Shown here piece after piece: positions 44,370 to 55,105 of a stretch of 64,000 bases of DNA (positions are counted from its first letter, which is position 1; each line of letters starts with the position of its first letter). A model generated the notes under the pieces. That model worked only from the letters and a program-made list of their open reading frames with translations, was not told the DNA's origin and searched no databases. Source of the stretch: Gautieria morchelliformis (lineage: Eukaryota > Basidiomycota > Agaricomycetes > Gomphales > Gomphaceae); the NCBI GenBank assembly GCA_015179125.1, contig WHVA01000361.1, positions 55,155-119,154 on the forward strand. Reading direction: 5' to 3'. The position numbers and the translations under genes were made by a program.

Positions 44370-44746
44370 CGTCAAGCACTTATCTGAGGTTGAGCTTAAT
44401 GGTAATGGTGTTGGCGTAAAGCTTAGACAGGAAAAATATAGTCCATGGCATTCGCTGGCGGATCTCCAATATATGAGGTCTCAGGCTGCCCAAGAAGAAA
44501 CTTCACATTACGAATCTTACGATCAAGGGTGATGCTGCAGCTGAGATGTCATCGAGACAGTTTTGAGAAGTCTACTGAAATTACTTAGCCCCATTTCCTC
44601 GAGACAAGGCACAAACTTGAAGGCACTATGATTCAGAACTACGAAGTCACAGTTAGTGCCACCCAAGGATCGATTTCCAAGCCGGGAGCAGCGGAAGCGG
44701 TTTACCATGGCGTCGGTCCTGGGAGTGAGTCAATTGATAGTGCTTT

Positions 44747-44823
44747 TGCTACCTATATATATTGGCTCAACTGAATTGAAAATATTAGGCACCATTCAGT
44801 TGAGCTAATATCTATTGGTAGCA
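44747..44823. repeat. 77 bp hairpin
   Basis: Arms of about 30 bp (TGCTACCTATATATATTGGC and onward) pair with the right side (GAGCTAATATCTATTGGTAG) around an about 18 bp loop, with a few mismatches. The size and symmetry suggest a small MITE or a MITE end. Confidence 0.6.
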
Positions 44824-45603
44824 GAAACATAGAATTTAGAAGAATAAATAGATTATGCTAAAATGAATAATGTCATTTCATATCGCATTTCGGTCGCCGA
44901 CATCGTGCGTCTGTCCTGTGCAATAGACAGACTGTCGAGAGTATTAGTAGCTCCTTTCACACTGGCTCAAATTCTATCAACAGGTCTTGTTTAGAAGCTA
45001 TGAGCCTGTAGATACTCAGAAAAATGTCCAAACCGTGATACCTCCATTGTACGTACCAGGAGGTCGTGACGCTTTCCTGACCGTTGGTGGGTCACGTGCA
45101 CGGTGGCACAGACAACAATGCAACCAGAACTATTTATTCTATTCTCGCTGTGATAAACAACACCACCAAGTACCTGTGATTCATGTTTGCAGCTTCTATC
45201 TTGCATGGTTGTGCATAATATATTATGGCAGGGGTTCGATGGCCGTGTCAATTTAGTATTACTATTTGTCCATTGATTGAACTCACAGGGTGTCAGAGTA
45301 GAAGACTGAGGAGAAGCCGGGATTTCAGTGGATTTCAGTCTTGACTGACGTCCACACGGATACCGTTTCAGCGCAGGGTGCCCTGGCCCTCTGCGCCCTC
45401 GTTCTCTCTGGGACATCTGAGCACGGTTCTTAGTTCTGGAGAGAAAGATGAAATGCAGTCTGACATGTTATATGAACAGTGAACCCCATTGTTCTCATGC
45501 AAGATGCAGCCATTGTCCACATGCTGGAATCAATGGTGCGTGGTCAATTAAGGTAGACAAGCACATAAATTGAGTCATCGTGTCAAAAAGCTACGTAGAT
45601 GAT
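44824..45603. other. Stretch with no gene recognised
   Basis: Short frames on both strands without domains. Nothing further is supported. Confidence 0.4.
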
Positions 45604-46192
45604 TTAACATACCCCCTGAGTATTTTCGAGCAGTTGGTGACCCTCAACTGCCATGCTTCGTTGGTGCTGCCTGACTTCTTGCACTAAGGCAGTTGTATCA
45701 CGTCCAATCGCAGAAACTACATGCGAGACTGCTGACGGTATCGGGGACGGAGGCAGTGGGGGGAGATTCGCGGGCTCGAGTTCCGCCATGACTTTGGTGG
45801 TACTGTCGTTTGAGGGAGGAGTTTTACGTGGAGCCTGCTGGCGTGAAATTTTGCATGTGGACATTGTAGGAACTCGATCATTGTGATCTTCAGAAGACAC
45901 GGAAATGGCGTCTTCTCTTACACTGTCCCACTGAGCGTCAGGTCAAGGACAAACACGTCCAAGGATGACTCATGCCTGCATTTGAGGCTGTACACTTCGT
46001 TTTCTAGTGCGTCCATATAGGCTGCCAACACAGCTACAGACAAAATGAGCCTCTGGTGCAATTAGGATGATGCAAGAGGGTACTCACCTTGGAAAACACT
46101 TTGACGGCCTCCAGCTATTGATAAGGCCGCGCGTTGCCTCCTGGCGGACGTTGCCACAGGGAGGCCCATGACATCATCAGAGAGAAACATGC
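45604..46192 (-). CDS. Hypothetical small protein with introns
   Basis: From MFLSDDVMGLPVATSARR (46192) the frame runs through SIAGGRQSVFQ. A GTGAGT...TGTAG intron then joins AVLAAYMDALENE. A second likely intron of about 65 bp (ending CGCTCAG) joins WDSVREDAISVSSEDHNDR, and the frame ends ...ENTQGVC at 45604. The C-terminus contains VSAIGRDTTALVQEVRQHQ, a probable helix. No family is recognised, and an upstream exon may be missing. The consistent splice sites, rather than similarity, are the reason for calling it a gene. Confidence 0.4.
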
Positions 46193-46638
46193 CAGGGCAG
46201 GGATGGCCAGAAATTCAGGCCTGAGAACAATCGGATTTGCTTACGAAAATTCTTGGGTTGGATTGAAGGTCTTTTGGTCACAATTAGAGTGATGCAACTC
46301 TGAGATCAAAGTATTGAGAAATAGCTAATTTACTCACCAACCAGGTCACCTCCCTAGGGTCTGACAATTATCCCGAACCCTCCTGGTTTTAGGGATGAGA
46401 CTGAGCCCGCATATATAGAATTTGACGCAGCGGCTGGGTAGCAGCTAAAAGTCGGGACAGAAATGTGATAGCGGTGTGACAGAAACTCATCCACAGTGTG
46501 ACAGAATTGGAGTTGCACAGGGACAGAAATAGAATAGTGGACTTGACACAAAAGCAATTTTTCAAGGACACTAGTGGTAAAACAAGGGGACACAAAAGGT
46601 ATGTTGGGGACCGAAATGGGATATCAAGTGACATTATT

Positions 46639-47569
46639 AGAGAGTATATGCTAATAATTATTAGGTCGGAATATTCCGGCGTAGCTAAAAATTACTGACT
46701 CAGCGTGAGAATTTTCTATCTCAGAACGCGTCCACTTGTATCCACCACACGCGTCCGCTCCAGGACTACATTAAGAATGCGACAATGATGAACCCTATCC
46801 CTCCCTCGACTGCTGATGCTGTGATCAATCCATTCCATCTCACGGACACCACCAACAGATCACAACCACTTAGCACACCCACCTTTTCTCACCCCTCCAC
46901 GCCACCCTCCAGCCCAGCCGTTGCTCTGGCGTCAAAAACGCGCAAGGCGTGTGAAAAATTTACCACACACAACAAGGGGAATCAGCATGACAAGGTTGAG
47001 CATGGTGAATCCAGTGATTCTAGCGCCGAGAGCAATGAGTGGACGCGACTCACAAGCATGAGTCATGTCCATTCAGCACATGTCATGGCAAGGATGGTCA
47101 AGCTGCTCGAGAAAAAATATGAGCGGGATCATGGTGAATCCAGTGATTCCAGCGCCGAGAGCAGCGAGTGGACGAGTCATGTCCATTCAGCACGTGACAT
47201 GGCAAGGATGGTCAAGCTGCTCAAGAGAAAAGATGAGCGGGATGAGCAGAGTGAGAAGGTGACAGAAATCTTCCATGCAAATCTGCTGGAACGGCAGGAC
47301 AGGGCTCTCGCGATCCAGGAAAGGACGGCCACCACACTTCTGGATATCCTCAGGGAGGTGTTACTTAAGTAGTCTCAGGGCACCAGAGATGTTTCTTGGA
47401 TGTGTTGATAGGCATGAGGGAGAGAAGAGACACATGTGTCGAAGAACGCGTACATTGTTCCGACTAATTAGTGCTCACTTTAGGAAATGTTAGCGTTTTT
47501 AGCGCTTAACTTATAGGATGATAATATTTTATTATCGACTTAATAAATATTAGCCAACATATACTCTCT
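46639..47569 (+). mobile_element. 931 bp TIR-bounded element carrying its own ORF
   Basis: Both ends read AGAGAGTATATG and continue as imperfect inverted repeats (CTAATAATTATTAGG left, CTAATATTTATTAAG right after a four-base insertion), about 35 bp in all. ATT lies directly outside each end (46636-46638 and 47570-47572), a possible 3 bp target duplication. The interior is almost filled by one 195-codon frame that is not a recognised transposase. It is a candidate non-autonomous DNA element or captured gene. Confidence 0.6.
46785..47372 (+). CDS. Repeat-containing helical protein within the TIR element
   Basis: The frame is 195 residues without introns. After a Ser/Thr/Pro-rich start come two direct repeats (DNA 47001-47129 and 47130 to about 47246) sharing HGESSDSSAES, then SHVHSA and MARMVKLL. 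A helical tail follows: HANLLERQDRALAIQERTA, TTLLDILREVLLK. The repeats alternate an acidic Ser-rich segment with a basic amphipathic helix. The tail resembles the C-terminal helices seen behind DNA-binding domains in some transposon accessory proteins, but no DNA-binding domain is present. Function unknown. Confidence 0.5.
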   Translation: MMNPIPPSTADAVINPFHLTDTTNRSQPLSTPTFSHPSTPPSSPAVALASKTRKACEKFTTHNKGNQHDKVEHGESSDSSAESNEWTRLTSMSHVHSAHVMARMVKLLEKKYERDHGESSDSSAESSEWTSHVHSARDMARMVKLLKRKDERDEQSEKVTEIFHANLLERQDRALAIQERTATTLLDILREVLLK

Positions 47570-47572
47570 ATT

Positions 47573-48143
47573 AGGTTGTGCATAGATTATATCAGTGGGC
47601 CACGTTCCTCACTGCCATCACGTGATTTATCGCTACACGAAGCGAAGCGGGCCACTGACCCACCACGTCATTTCATTTGTTCGCGAAAGGCCTGCCAAAG
47701 AACAAGCCTAATGTGCGGAGGACCTCAAAATCCTTCGCATACGCCTGGAATGCAACCAGTCCCGAGTCCCCGACCTCGTCAGTGCGAGCTATTCACTCTA
47801 TTCGCGAAATGCAACACGCCGATCACTCGTAGCCGCAGCGCCTCCGGACAGTCCTTGAGGGTCAGCTCACGCCCGAGCACACGGGGCACGCTGCCTGCGG
47901 GCGTGAGCGATGTGAGGGCAACGCTGAGGATCCCGAGAGTGACGCTGGAGAAGTAGGCATGTGGGGTTGATGTCGAGGGCGCACCGGAGGGCGGGCGTGT
48001 TCGGGATCGCGTCGGCGAGGTAGGCGAACTGGAAGGGCGTCTCATGGATAAGGGTAATGGCAGAGTGTTTGTTTTGTGACTTTTCTAACAGACGATGGCC
48101 GGAGTGGACCCCAATGCATCGATACATCTTCATACAAGGACCG
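47573..48143. other. Possible gene remnant cut by the copia element
   Basis: A GC-rich stretch (47770-48060) is open on the minus strand, with segments such as ETPFQFAYLADAIPNTPALR in one frame and VTLGILSVALTSLTPAGS in another. It may be the 3' part of a host gene interrupted at 48143. No family is recognised. Confidence 0.3.
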
Positions 48144-48631
48144 TGTTGGGTGCATTTATGCTCCTGCACCAAAATCAAGCATAATATGTTCGATTTACTG
48201 TATGGTGTTCCAATTCTTTCTCACATTGTTCTTGTCCCATGCATTCATTTCTCTGATTATTTCGAAATTTTTGGGTCACTCCCTATCTCTCCATTTCATT
48301 CTGTTATTCCTATTTTCACAGGCGGCTGCACCCAGCGGAGTTTGAAATGACTTCGACGCGCGAGCCCTTGGGCGCTAAAGGGCCAGGTGCACGTATATGC
48401 CTTCTGAGACAGGATTGTACTCCTCTCTCAGTGACAATAAATTCACTGAGAGAGGCGAGTAGTATTCTTTGTATTTTCATAGCATGTTGACTGAAAATCA
48501 TGTAGTACATTTGATTCTAGGTATTGTATTAATATATCAGTGACAATAAATTCACTGAGAGAGTACATTTGATTCTATCTTTCTAAGAACTCTACCGAAC
48601 CTTCCCTGCCATAGCCCCTGAGTTGCTAACA
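48144..48631 (+). repeat. Old copia 5' LTR with internal hairpins
   Basis: It contains a perfect 12 bp stem hairpin at 48423-48454 (CTCTCTCAGTGA paired with TCACTGAGAGAG) and a second, partial copy at about 48536-48562. Both recur in the partner LTR, so they belong to the family and are not chance. Confidence 0.85.
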
Positions 48632-48646
48632 AGGGTTATGGGCCCC
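48632..48646 (+). promoter_or_regulatory. Primer-binding site overlapping the gag start
   Basis: Directly after the LTR the plus strand reads AGGGTTATGGGCCCC, complementary to the anticodon arm of initiator tRNA-Met. The ATG at 48638-48640 opens the gag frame (MGPADTSQKLLGVEKLA), so the start codon lies inside the primer-binding site. Confidence 0.7.
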
Positions 48647-49881
48647 GCAGACACTTCACAGAAGCTTTTGGGTGTGGAGAAGCTTGCAACAGATGGAAGT
48701 AATTGGCCTCTGTGGCGAGCTACTCTCACAAGTTATTTTGAGTCCAAAAATCTACTCAGGCATATAGAAGGGAGAGCCATTCGACCTCCTGATCCTCCAG
48801 TCATGCCCCCAGGCCATATTCTCACAGAAGCTGAGGAAACTCAGATAGAGAAGGCTGAGGAGAAGCTGGAGAAGTATCTTGCCAGAGAAGGACAGGCAAA
48901 AACCCAAATAATCGTCTCAGTGTCAGAGTCACTAGCTCTGATGCTACAGAAGAAGCACACAGCAAAAGAAGTCTGGGATGCATTGGTCAATGAGATGACC
49001 AAAAAGCCCAAGATGGTCCTCACCAACCTACAGAGACAGCTTCGCAGTATGAGGTGTCCTGAGGATGGAGACTTGAGAGATCACTTGGACAAGGCCCAAG
49101 ACCTCTATGCTGTCTTAATGAGATGGGAGCCAGAATTTCTGAAGGAGAGTTCACAGACATCATCCTTGCATCACTTCCACCCTCCTATGAGGCAGTTATG
49201 AATGCCCTTACCACGTCGCTCGAAGAATGTGGAATGCCCTTAGTGCCTGATGATATTATCAGAGTACTAAAGGCTCAATACGACAGGAGAAAGACCCTTA
49301 ATATTTCACAAGAAGAGCAGGCATTTATTGGTTCGTCTACGAAAGGGCAGAAGGGCCGGCAAGACCCGAAGGTGCATACATGCACTAATTGCCACAAGCC
49401 TGGACATGCTATCGAGAGTTGCTGGGCTAAAGGAGGTGGTAAAGAAGGCCAGGGGCCACGTCAGAAGAAGAAAGCTAAAGCCAAAAAGAAGAAGGGCAAA
49501 GCCAAGGCGAATGTTGCCGAAGAAGTGTCTTCTGAGGAGGATGAGAGTGGCAGTCCAGCCGCTTTCGCCAACTTCAACTGCTCTAATTTGAGTAGTTTAT
49601 CTCTGGACACTGTTGTTATCCTCGACACTGGAACGACCGCACATATGACCCCTCACAAGAATTTATTGAGGGATTACAGTCCATTCTCACAGCCGCGCAC
49701 AATTCGTGCAGCCAACAAAGGCACTTTTGATGCCTTCGGTTCAGGCTCACTCGTGCTATCTAATAAAGTTGGAGATAAGACTGTGAACATTACATTGAAG
49801 GATACGTTCTACGCGCCCAAAATGGCTGTTACCCTCATCTCGATCGGCCAGTGGATGATACAGGCTATAACACTCAGATAG
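48638..49881 (+). pseudogene. Old copia gag, zinc knuckle and protease
   Basis: The N-terminal gag is MGPADTSQKLLGVEKLATDG, followed by NWPLWRATLTSYFESKNLLR. A frameshift near 49123 moves to EGEFTDIILASLPPSYEAVM, the knuckle CTNCHKPGHAIESC with GGGKEGQ after it, a Lys-rich stretch and the protease site VVILDTGTTAHMTPH. A further shift occurs near 49860. Not translatable as one protein. Confidence 0.82.
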
Positions 49882-52774
49882 CCGATCAGAAATGCACAAT
49901 ATCCAATCGTAAAGGCAGGATATTGATGCAAGCACTGAAGCTGAATGGCTTATATCGATTTGACTTACAACACACAAGTGCCGAAGCGCATATATGCGCA
50001 TCAGCCATGGAGATACATCAGAAAATGGGGCACATTTCACAAAAGTCCCTACAGCATTTGCTCAACCGTGGCATGATATTAGGCATTGAATTGAGCTCAA
50101 AAGGTGACAAGGTTGTTTGCGATGCGTGCATTCAAGCCAAGATTGCACGTAAATCACTTCCTCAGGAACCCAGAAGCCGATCATCAAAATTCGGTGACAA
50201 ATTTATTCTGATGTCTGGGGACCAGCGAGACACTCCACAATTGACAAGAAATCCTATTATGTGTCTTCATCGACGACTACTCAAGGGAATCGGTTATCTA
50301 TTTGATGGCAAACAAATCGGAAGCATTTTCAAAATACAAACTCTACGAGGCTTTGATGCTTCGACAGAGGAATGTGCATATCAAAGCACTTGTTTCCGAC
50401 AGAGGGGGCGAATACACAAGCTCGGAATTTGAACAGCATTTAGCCAAGCAAGGCACGAAGCATCAGTTAACCGTGCACGACACCCCAGAGTCAAATGGTG
50501 TTGCTGAACATCTAAACCGAACTCTAGTTGAAAGAGCTTGTGCCATGCTATTGGAATCAAGTCTTCCTAAGACTCTATGGGGCCATGCAATTTTGCATGC
50601 CAACTATCTTAGGAATAGGAGCATGCAAGAGCTTTGCCAGACAAAACCCCTTTTGAAATGATCCATCACGAGAAACCGAACCTGAAGGACATACACGTGT
50701 GGGGAATTGAAGTCTACGTTAAAGTCAAAGAGGGAAACAAACTAGCAGCCCGTGCCAAAAGAGCTCGATGGATAGGAATCTCTGGACAGAGCCATGGTCA
50801 CTGCATCTACTGGCCTGACTCTCAGAAGGTTTCTGTCGAGCGGAATGTTATATTTGACTCAGAGATGAAGGGGGGCAAAGCTCCAATCATTTCTATGAAG
50901 AGTCACAGCTACCTACATCCAGAAAAGTGATACAGGCCATTTCGGGCCAGCACCTATGCCTAGTTGCTTAGTCAGCAGGAGGCAAAGATCGAGGAAATCG
51001 ACGATAATGAACCAGAGGAACGTCTTGAAGAGCTGCAACCCAGTCAGACTGTTGATGTCAGACCTAAAGAAGCTGCTCCAACAAGGAGAAGCGAGAGGAT
51101 CCGTCAGCAGCAGGTGCAGCCGGCCCCAAGTGGTCCCGTAACAAGATCTCAAGCTAAGAGACATGCTGGTGCAGACATCACTACACTAGCTTACGAGGAC
51201 ATTGAGGACCATCAAGACAAATTATTTGAACAAGATTTACCCTCTGAAACTGACGGCATCATGATTATAACCTTGCCATCAGTACACTTTCGACCTCCGA
51301 TCAAAACAAAGATAATGTGCTGCCGGATTTGAATCAGACGAGCCTAGCAATGCAGATGAAGCCTTAAATGATCCTATGTGGAAAGCATCAATGGATAAAG
51401 AGTATAAGGTGCTACTCGACAAAGGTGTATGGGAAGTGGTTAAACCACCTCCTGGGGAAATATTGTCGGAAATAGATGGGTATTCCTCTGGAAACGCAAT
51501 CCAGAAGGTGAACCCATTACACCTAGATCGAGGATGGTCGCCCAAGGCTTTACACAAAGTTTGGAGTCGACTACAATGAAACCTATGCACCTGTTGCTCG
51601 GATGACTTCCTTACGGATTATATGTGCCATTGCTGCCAGGAACAACTGGCCTATTCACCAAATGGATGTGGACAGTGCGTATTTGAATGCTACACTGCCA
51701 GAACCTATTTACATGAGACAGCCGTATGGATATGAGACCGGAGACAAAGATGATGTCCTCCTGTGAAGAAAGCACTTTACGGCCTCAAACAGTCTGGAAG
51801 GGAATGGTACAAAGTCTGAGTGGTGATTTCTCAAGTTAGGATTCACTAAATCAGCTTCGGATGGAGCTGTATTTGCAGACTGGACCGAGAGGGCATGCGA
51901 TTATTGCAACGGCAGTAGAGACCTCACTATCACAGCTGAGAGTCAACCAATCCTCGATGGGGTAAAGCATGACCTTGCCCAGTTTAGTATGAAAGACTAG
52001 GGAATTCACTGGCTTTTGAACCTCAAAATCGAAAGAGATTGGAATAACAAATCGATTGCAATATCACAAGCCGCATACATCCAGAAAATCATCAAAAAAT
52101 TCAATCTGGATGATGCAAAACATTTTCCACGCCTCTCACCCAGCCGTTAAATTATCCAGGACCAATGCCCTTCCACAGATGAAGACAAACAGAAGATGTC
52201 AAGATTCCATACAGACAAGCGATAGGATCATTGATGTGGGCAGCGTAGCCACTCGACCAGACATTGCATTCGCAGTGTCATACTTCTCAATTCCTCGAAA
52301 CCCAGGTCAACACATTGGATGCAGTCAAACGTGTCTTTAAATATCTAAAGGCACGATGGACTACAATTGACACTGGAAAAATCGAGACGGCCTCATTGGG
52401 TATTCAGATGCGGATTGGGCTTCACAAGAGCACAGGCACTCATACTCGGCTTATATTTTTCAGATTGATGGAGGGACAGTATCATGGAGTTGTCAAAACA
52501 ATCCATCGTAGCCCTATCATCAACTGAAGCCGAATTCGTTGCCCTGACTCATGCGAGCAAAGAAGCCTTATGGATGCGCCACTTTATTTCTGAAGTTTCC
52601 AACCCTGAATTGTCCATCAAACTTTATTCAGACATCAATCAGCCATTGCCATTGTCTATGGCACTTCAACAACACACGAGGACCAAGCATTTCGACATTA
52701 GATTATATTTCATCCGAGATATAGTCGAAGATGAGAAATTAAGCTTGTGTACCTACCAACGGAACACATGCTAG
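49851..52774 (+). pseudogene. Old copia integrase, RT and RNase H remnants
   Basis: Segments lie in changing frames. Pre-integrase: MGHISQKSLQHLLNRGM, CDACIQAKIARKS. Integrase: IKALVSDRGGEYTS and ESNGVAEHLNRTLVERA. RT: ARMTSLRIICAIAARNNWPI and MDVDSAYLNATLPEPIYMRQ, then ALYGLKQSGREW. RNase H: IVALSSTEAEFVALTHASK, RTKHFDIRLYFIRD. The integrase Glu appears as GVAEHLNRT, so that residue is kept. Several stops lie between 51580 and 52060. Clearly inactive. Confidence 0.82.
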
Positions 52775-52854
52775 CCATCTTCTCACTAAAGGACTTCCTA
52801 GTCTAGAGTGAGAATCCTCAACAGAGAATCGAATATATTAAGCTTGAGGGGGCG

Positions 52855-53335
52855 TGTTGGGTGCATTATGCTCCTGCACCAAAATCAAGCATAATATATT
52901 CGATTTACTGTATGGTGTTTCAATTTTTCTCACATTGTTCTTGTACCATGCATCATTTCTCTGCTTATTTCCGAAATTTTCCGCACTCTCCTACCTCTCC
53001 ATTTCATCTGTTATTTCTATTTTCACAGCGGCTGCACCCAGCGGAGTTTGAAATGACTTCGACGCGCGAGCCCTTGGGCGCTAAAGGGCCGGGTGCAAGT
53101 ATATGCCTTCTGAGACAGGATTACACTCCTCTCTCAGTGACAATAAATTCACTGAGAGAGGCGAGTAGTATTCTTCATATTTACATAGCATGTTGACTGA
53201 AAATCATGTAGTATATTTGATTCTAGGTATTGTATTAATACATCAGTGACAATAAATTCACTGAGAGAGTTATTTGATTCTAGCTTCTAAGAACTCTACC
53301 GAACCTTCCCTGCATAGCCCCTGAGTTTGCTAACA
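52855..53335 (+). repeat. Old copia 3' LTR
   Basis: This is the partner of 48144-48631. It is about 481 bp, with small indels and substitutions relative to the left copy, indicating greater age than the copia element at 20360-24849. Confidence 0.88.
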
Positions 53336-53594
53336 ATATCTCTGTAGAGTGACCCTCTTTATTTATTTGAGCACATGTACTGAATTATGCATATATATTA
53401 TACAGGGACCACGGCCGCAACTCCCCCTGGAATTATTGGAGCCATGCCTAGCACTAAATCTGGATCCCAACACTCTCGCCTTCCCTGAACACCATCTTTC
53501 ACCACGGCAGCATCGTGAGACAGGGTGTGAGCGCTCTCAATGACATAGCAGAACAGGTGCTGAGAGCCAGTGCGTGTTACGCTTCAGACTCAGA

Positions 53595-53980
53595 CCATGC
53601 CGCCAATCTATAGTACAGATCCTAGTGACCCCGATGCACGCTATGTTCACTTCCATGAAAAAATACCTTCCGGGTAGGCATTGAATTATATCTTACTTCA
53701 TGTCTTGTTGATCTCTAGGTGCCCTTGCAGACAGTGAGCTGAGTCGACCATTACGCACGTCCTGCTCGTTCTTTTGCACGTGGGGGATCGTGCGTTGTTT
53801 CCGAGACAAATACCAATTGGCCACGCGTGACTTCACTCGTGCGCTCAAAGAGGCAAGAACAGCCAAACACTCTCATATGATCACAACTGACTCAAATTGT
53901 GGTAACAAAACCAAGGAACAAATCGAAAACTCACGTCAAGCGCCACCCAATGGCACTGCAGTTGCCAAAGGATGTATATG
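53595..53980 (+). CDS. Small TPR-like gene fragment
   Basis: Exon 1 starts MPPIYSTDPSDPDARYVHFH. An intron (GTAGGC...CTAG, about 53679-53719) joins in phase to ALADSELSRPLRTSCSFF, then RDKYQLATRDFTRALKEART, which fits the B-helix end of a TPR motif. The product is about 113 residues with a hydrophilic tail ending at 53980. It may be a remnant of a larger gene cut by the copia element to its left. Confidence 0.35.
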
Positions 53981-54596
53981 ACTTTATATTTATCCATGCA
54001 TGCTTACCAGCCGCTCGAAGATAATATAGGCCAGACGCGCTCCGACCGCTCTAGTGAGTCATCCTTGTTCTCGTTGTTATTAGCTCACCGTATGGTTCCT
54101 TCGTTAGGAGTGCATCGAGTCGGGGCCGCCTAGGAAACTGGCAAGTAAATCATTGCTAATCTCATACGCACATTGGTATTGCACTACAGAGCAACAGAAT
54201 TCTTACCCTTCCAAAAGGGTTCTTGGGGCGTTTGCCCGTGTTCACTTGAGCTTGAGTCTCTATTGTTCTTGCTGCTTATTATCACACGCACCAGATGAAC
54301 GAGAACGCACCCTCTGGCTCCAAATCCAAGAATTTATGTATGTCTGGCCACGGCACTCCGACCTTTCCGCATTCATTCGTCCCGCTCCCGCATTCACGAT
54401 AAATTTACGTAGGTTCCAGCTCGCACTCACACTAACGCGCAATGGCAATTGATCATCTCTCGACTTGAAGCACAGCCTCACCCCTCACACGCCAGATATA
54501 TGGCTGGCTTCTCGCTCTTGCAAAGCATTATTAGGCTCTCGACTCGCATCCGTACTCGTTCTCGTGCAATCTTGGCTCTTGTCAACTCTCACTGGC

Positions 54597-54745
54597 AACT
54601 CTCACTGGCTTTCACATTGCACACTCGTTCTTGCTCACTCTCGGCTCTCTTCTGCTCGCACTGGCTTTCGCATCGCGCACTTGTTCTTGAACACTCTCGG
54701 TCCAGCCTCGACTCACACTGGCTTTGGCATTGCACACGCTCAGCT
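54597..54745 (+). repeat. Short minisatellite
   Basis: About three imperfect copies of a unit of roughly 60-66 bp containing CACTGGCTTT.GCAT.GC.CAC and CTCGGCTCTC. The open frames across it (54449-54757 and 54465-55091) owe their length to the repeat and are probably not genes. Confidence 0.55.
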
Positions 54746-54771
54746 CTCGTCGACTAGACTTGCACCCGCAT

Positions 54772-55105
54772 CAGTGTTGGGTATCTCACTTGAAGGACTA
54801 GATTATGATATCCGGCTCTGTATCCAGTTGATACTGAATTATAGAAATAAATTGCACTTTTTTCCAGTTCTAAATACCTGGATTACAGTGGCTCCAGAAC
54901 TGTACTTAAGTGCAAAAAAGCGTGAAGTGACATTGGCGCTATGTAAATTCAGTACGGGTCAAACGAGCCGTCCATATCTCTGCGTACTGTTCTTCAGCCC
55001 TGCGGAACTGAACTTCAGTGCATCCAGAACTGATATTTCAGTTCATCAGGTACTGAAGGTCAGGTCCCGCGCTTCCTGCAGTGTCAGATAACTTGCCCAG
55101 CACCG
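54772..55105. repeat. Possible MITE
   Basis: The left end reads CAGTGTTGGGTAT and the reverse complement of the right end reads CGGTGCTGGGCAAG, an imperfect TIR of hAT-like form. The interior is AT-rich with several 'actgaa/ttcagt' words and no gene. No target duplication was found. Confidence 0.4.

Larger units (their letters stand above)
48144..53335 (+). mobile_element. Old Ty1/copia element (5192 bp), no target duplication
   Basis: LTRs at 48144-48631 (488 bp) and 52855-53335 (481 bp) begin TGTTGGGTGCAT and end GCTAACA. The primer-binding site follows the left LTR, and a GAGGGGGCG purine run precedes the right LTR. Flanking pentamers (GACCG and ATATC) differ, so the ends may come from recombination between copies or a deletion. 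Gag and pol are broken by many stops and frameshifts. It belongs to a different family from the copia element at 20360-24849 but shares its half-tRNA primer site. Confidence 0.88.

Noticed and set aside
48144-53335. Target-site duplication of the old copia element
   Set aside because: The flanking pentamers GACCG and ATATC do not match. The ATATC next to the right LTR resembling the other copia target (TATCT) is likely coincidence.
54449-55091. Overlapping plus-strand ORFs of 102 and 208 residues
   Set aside because: Their length comes from a minisatellite and a possible MITE. No domain or splice evidence supports them.
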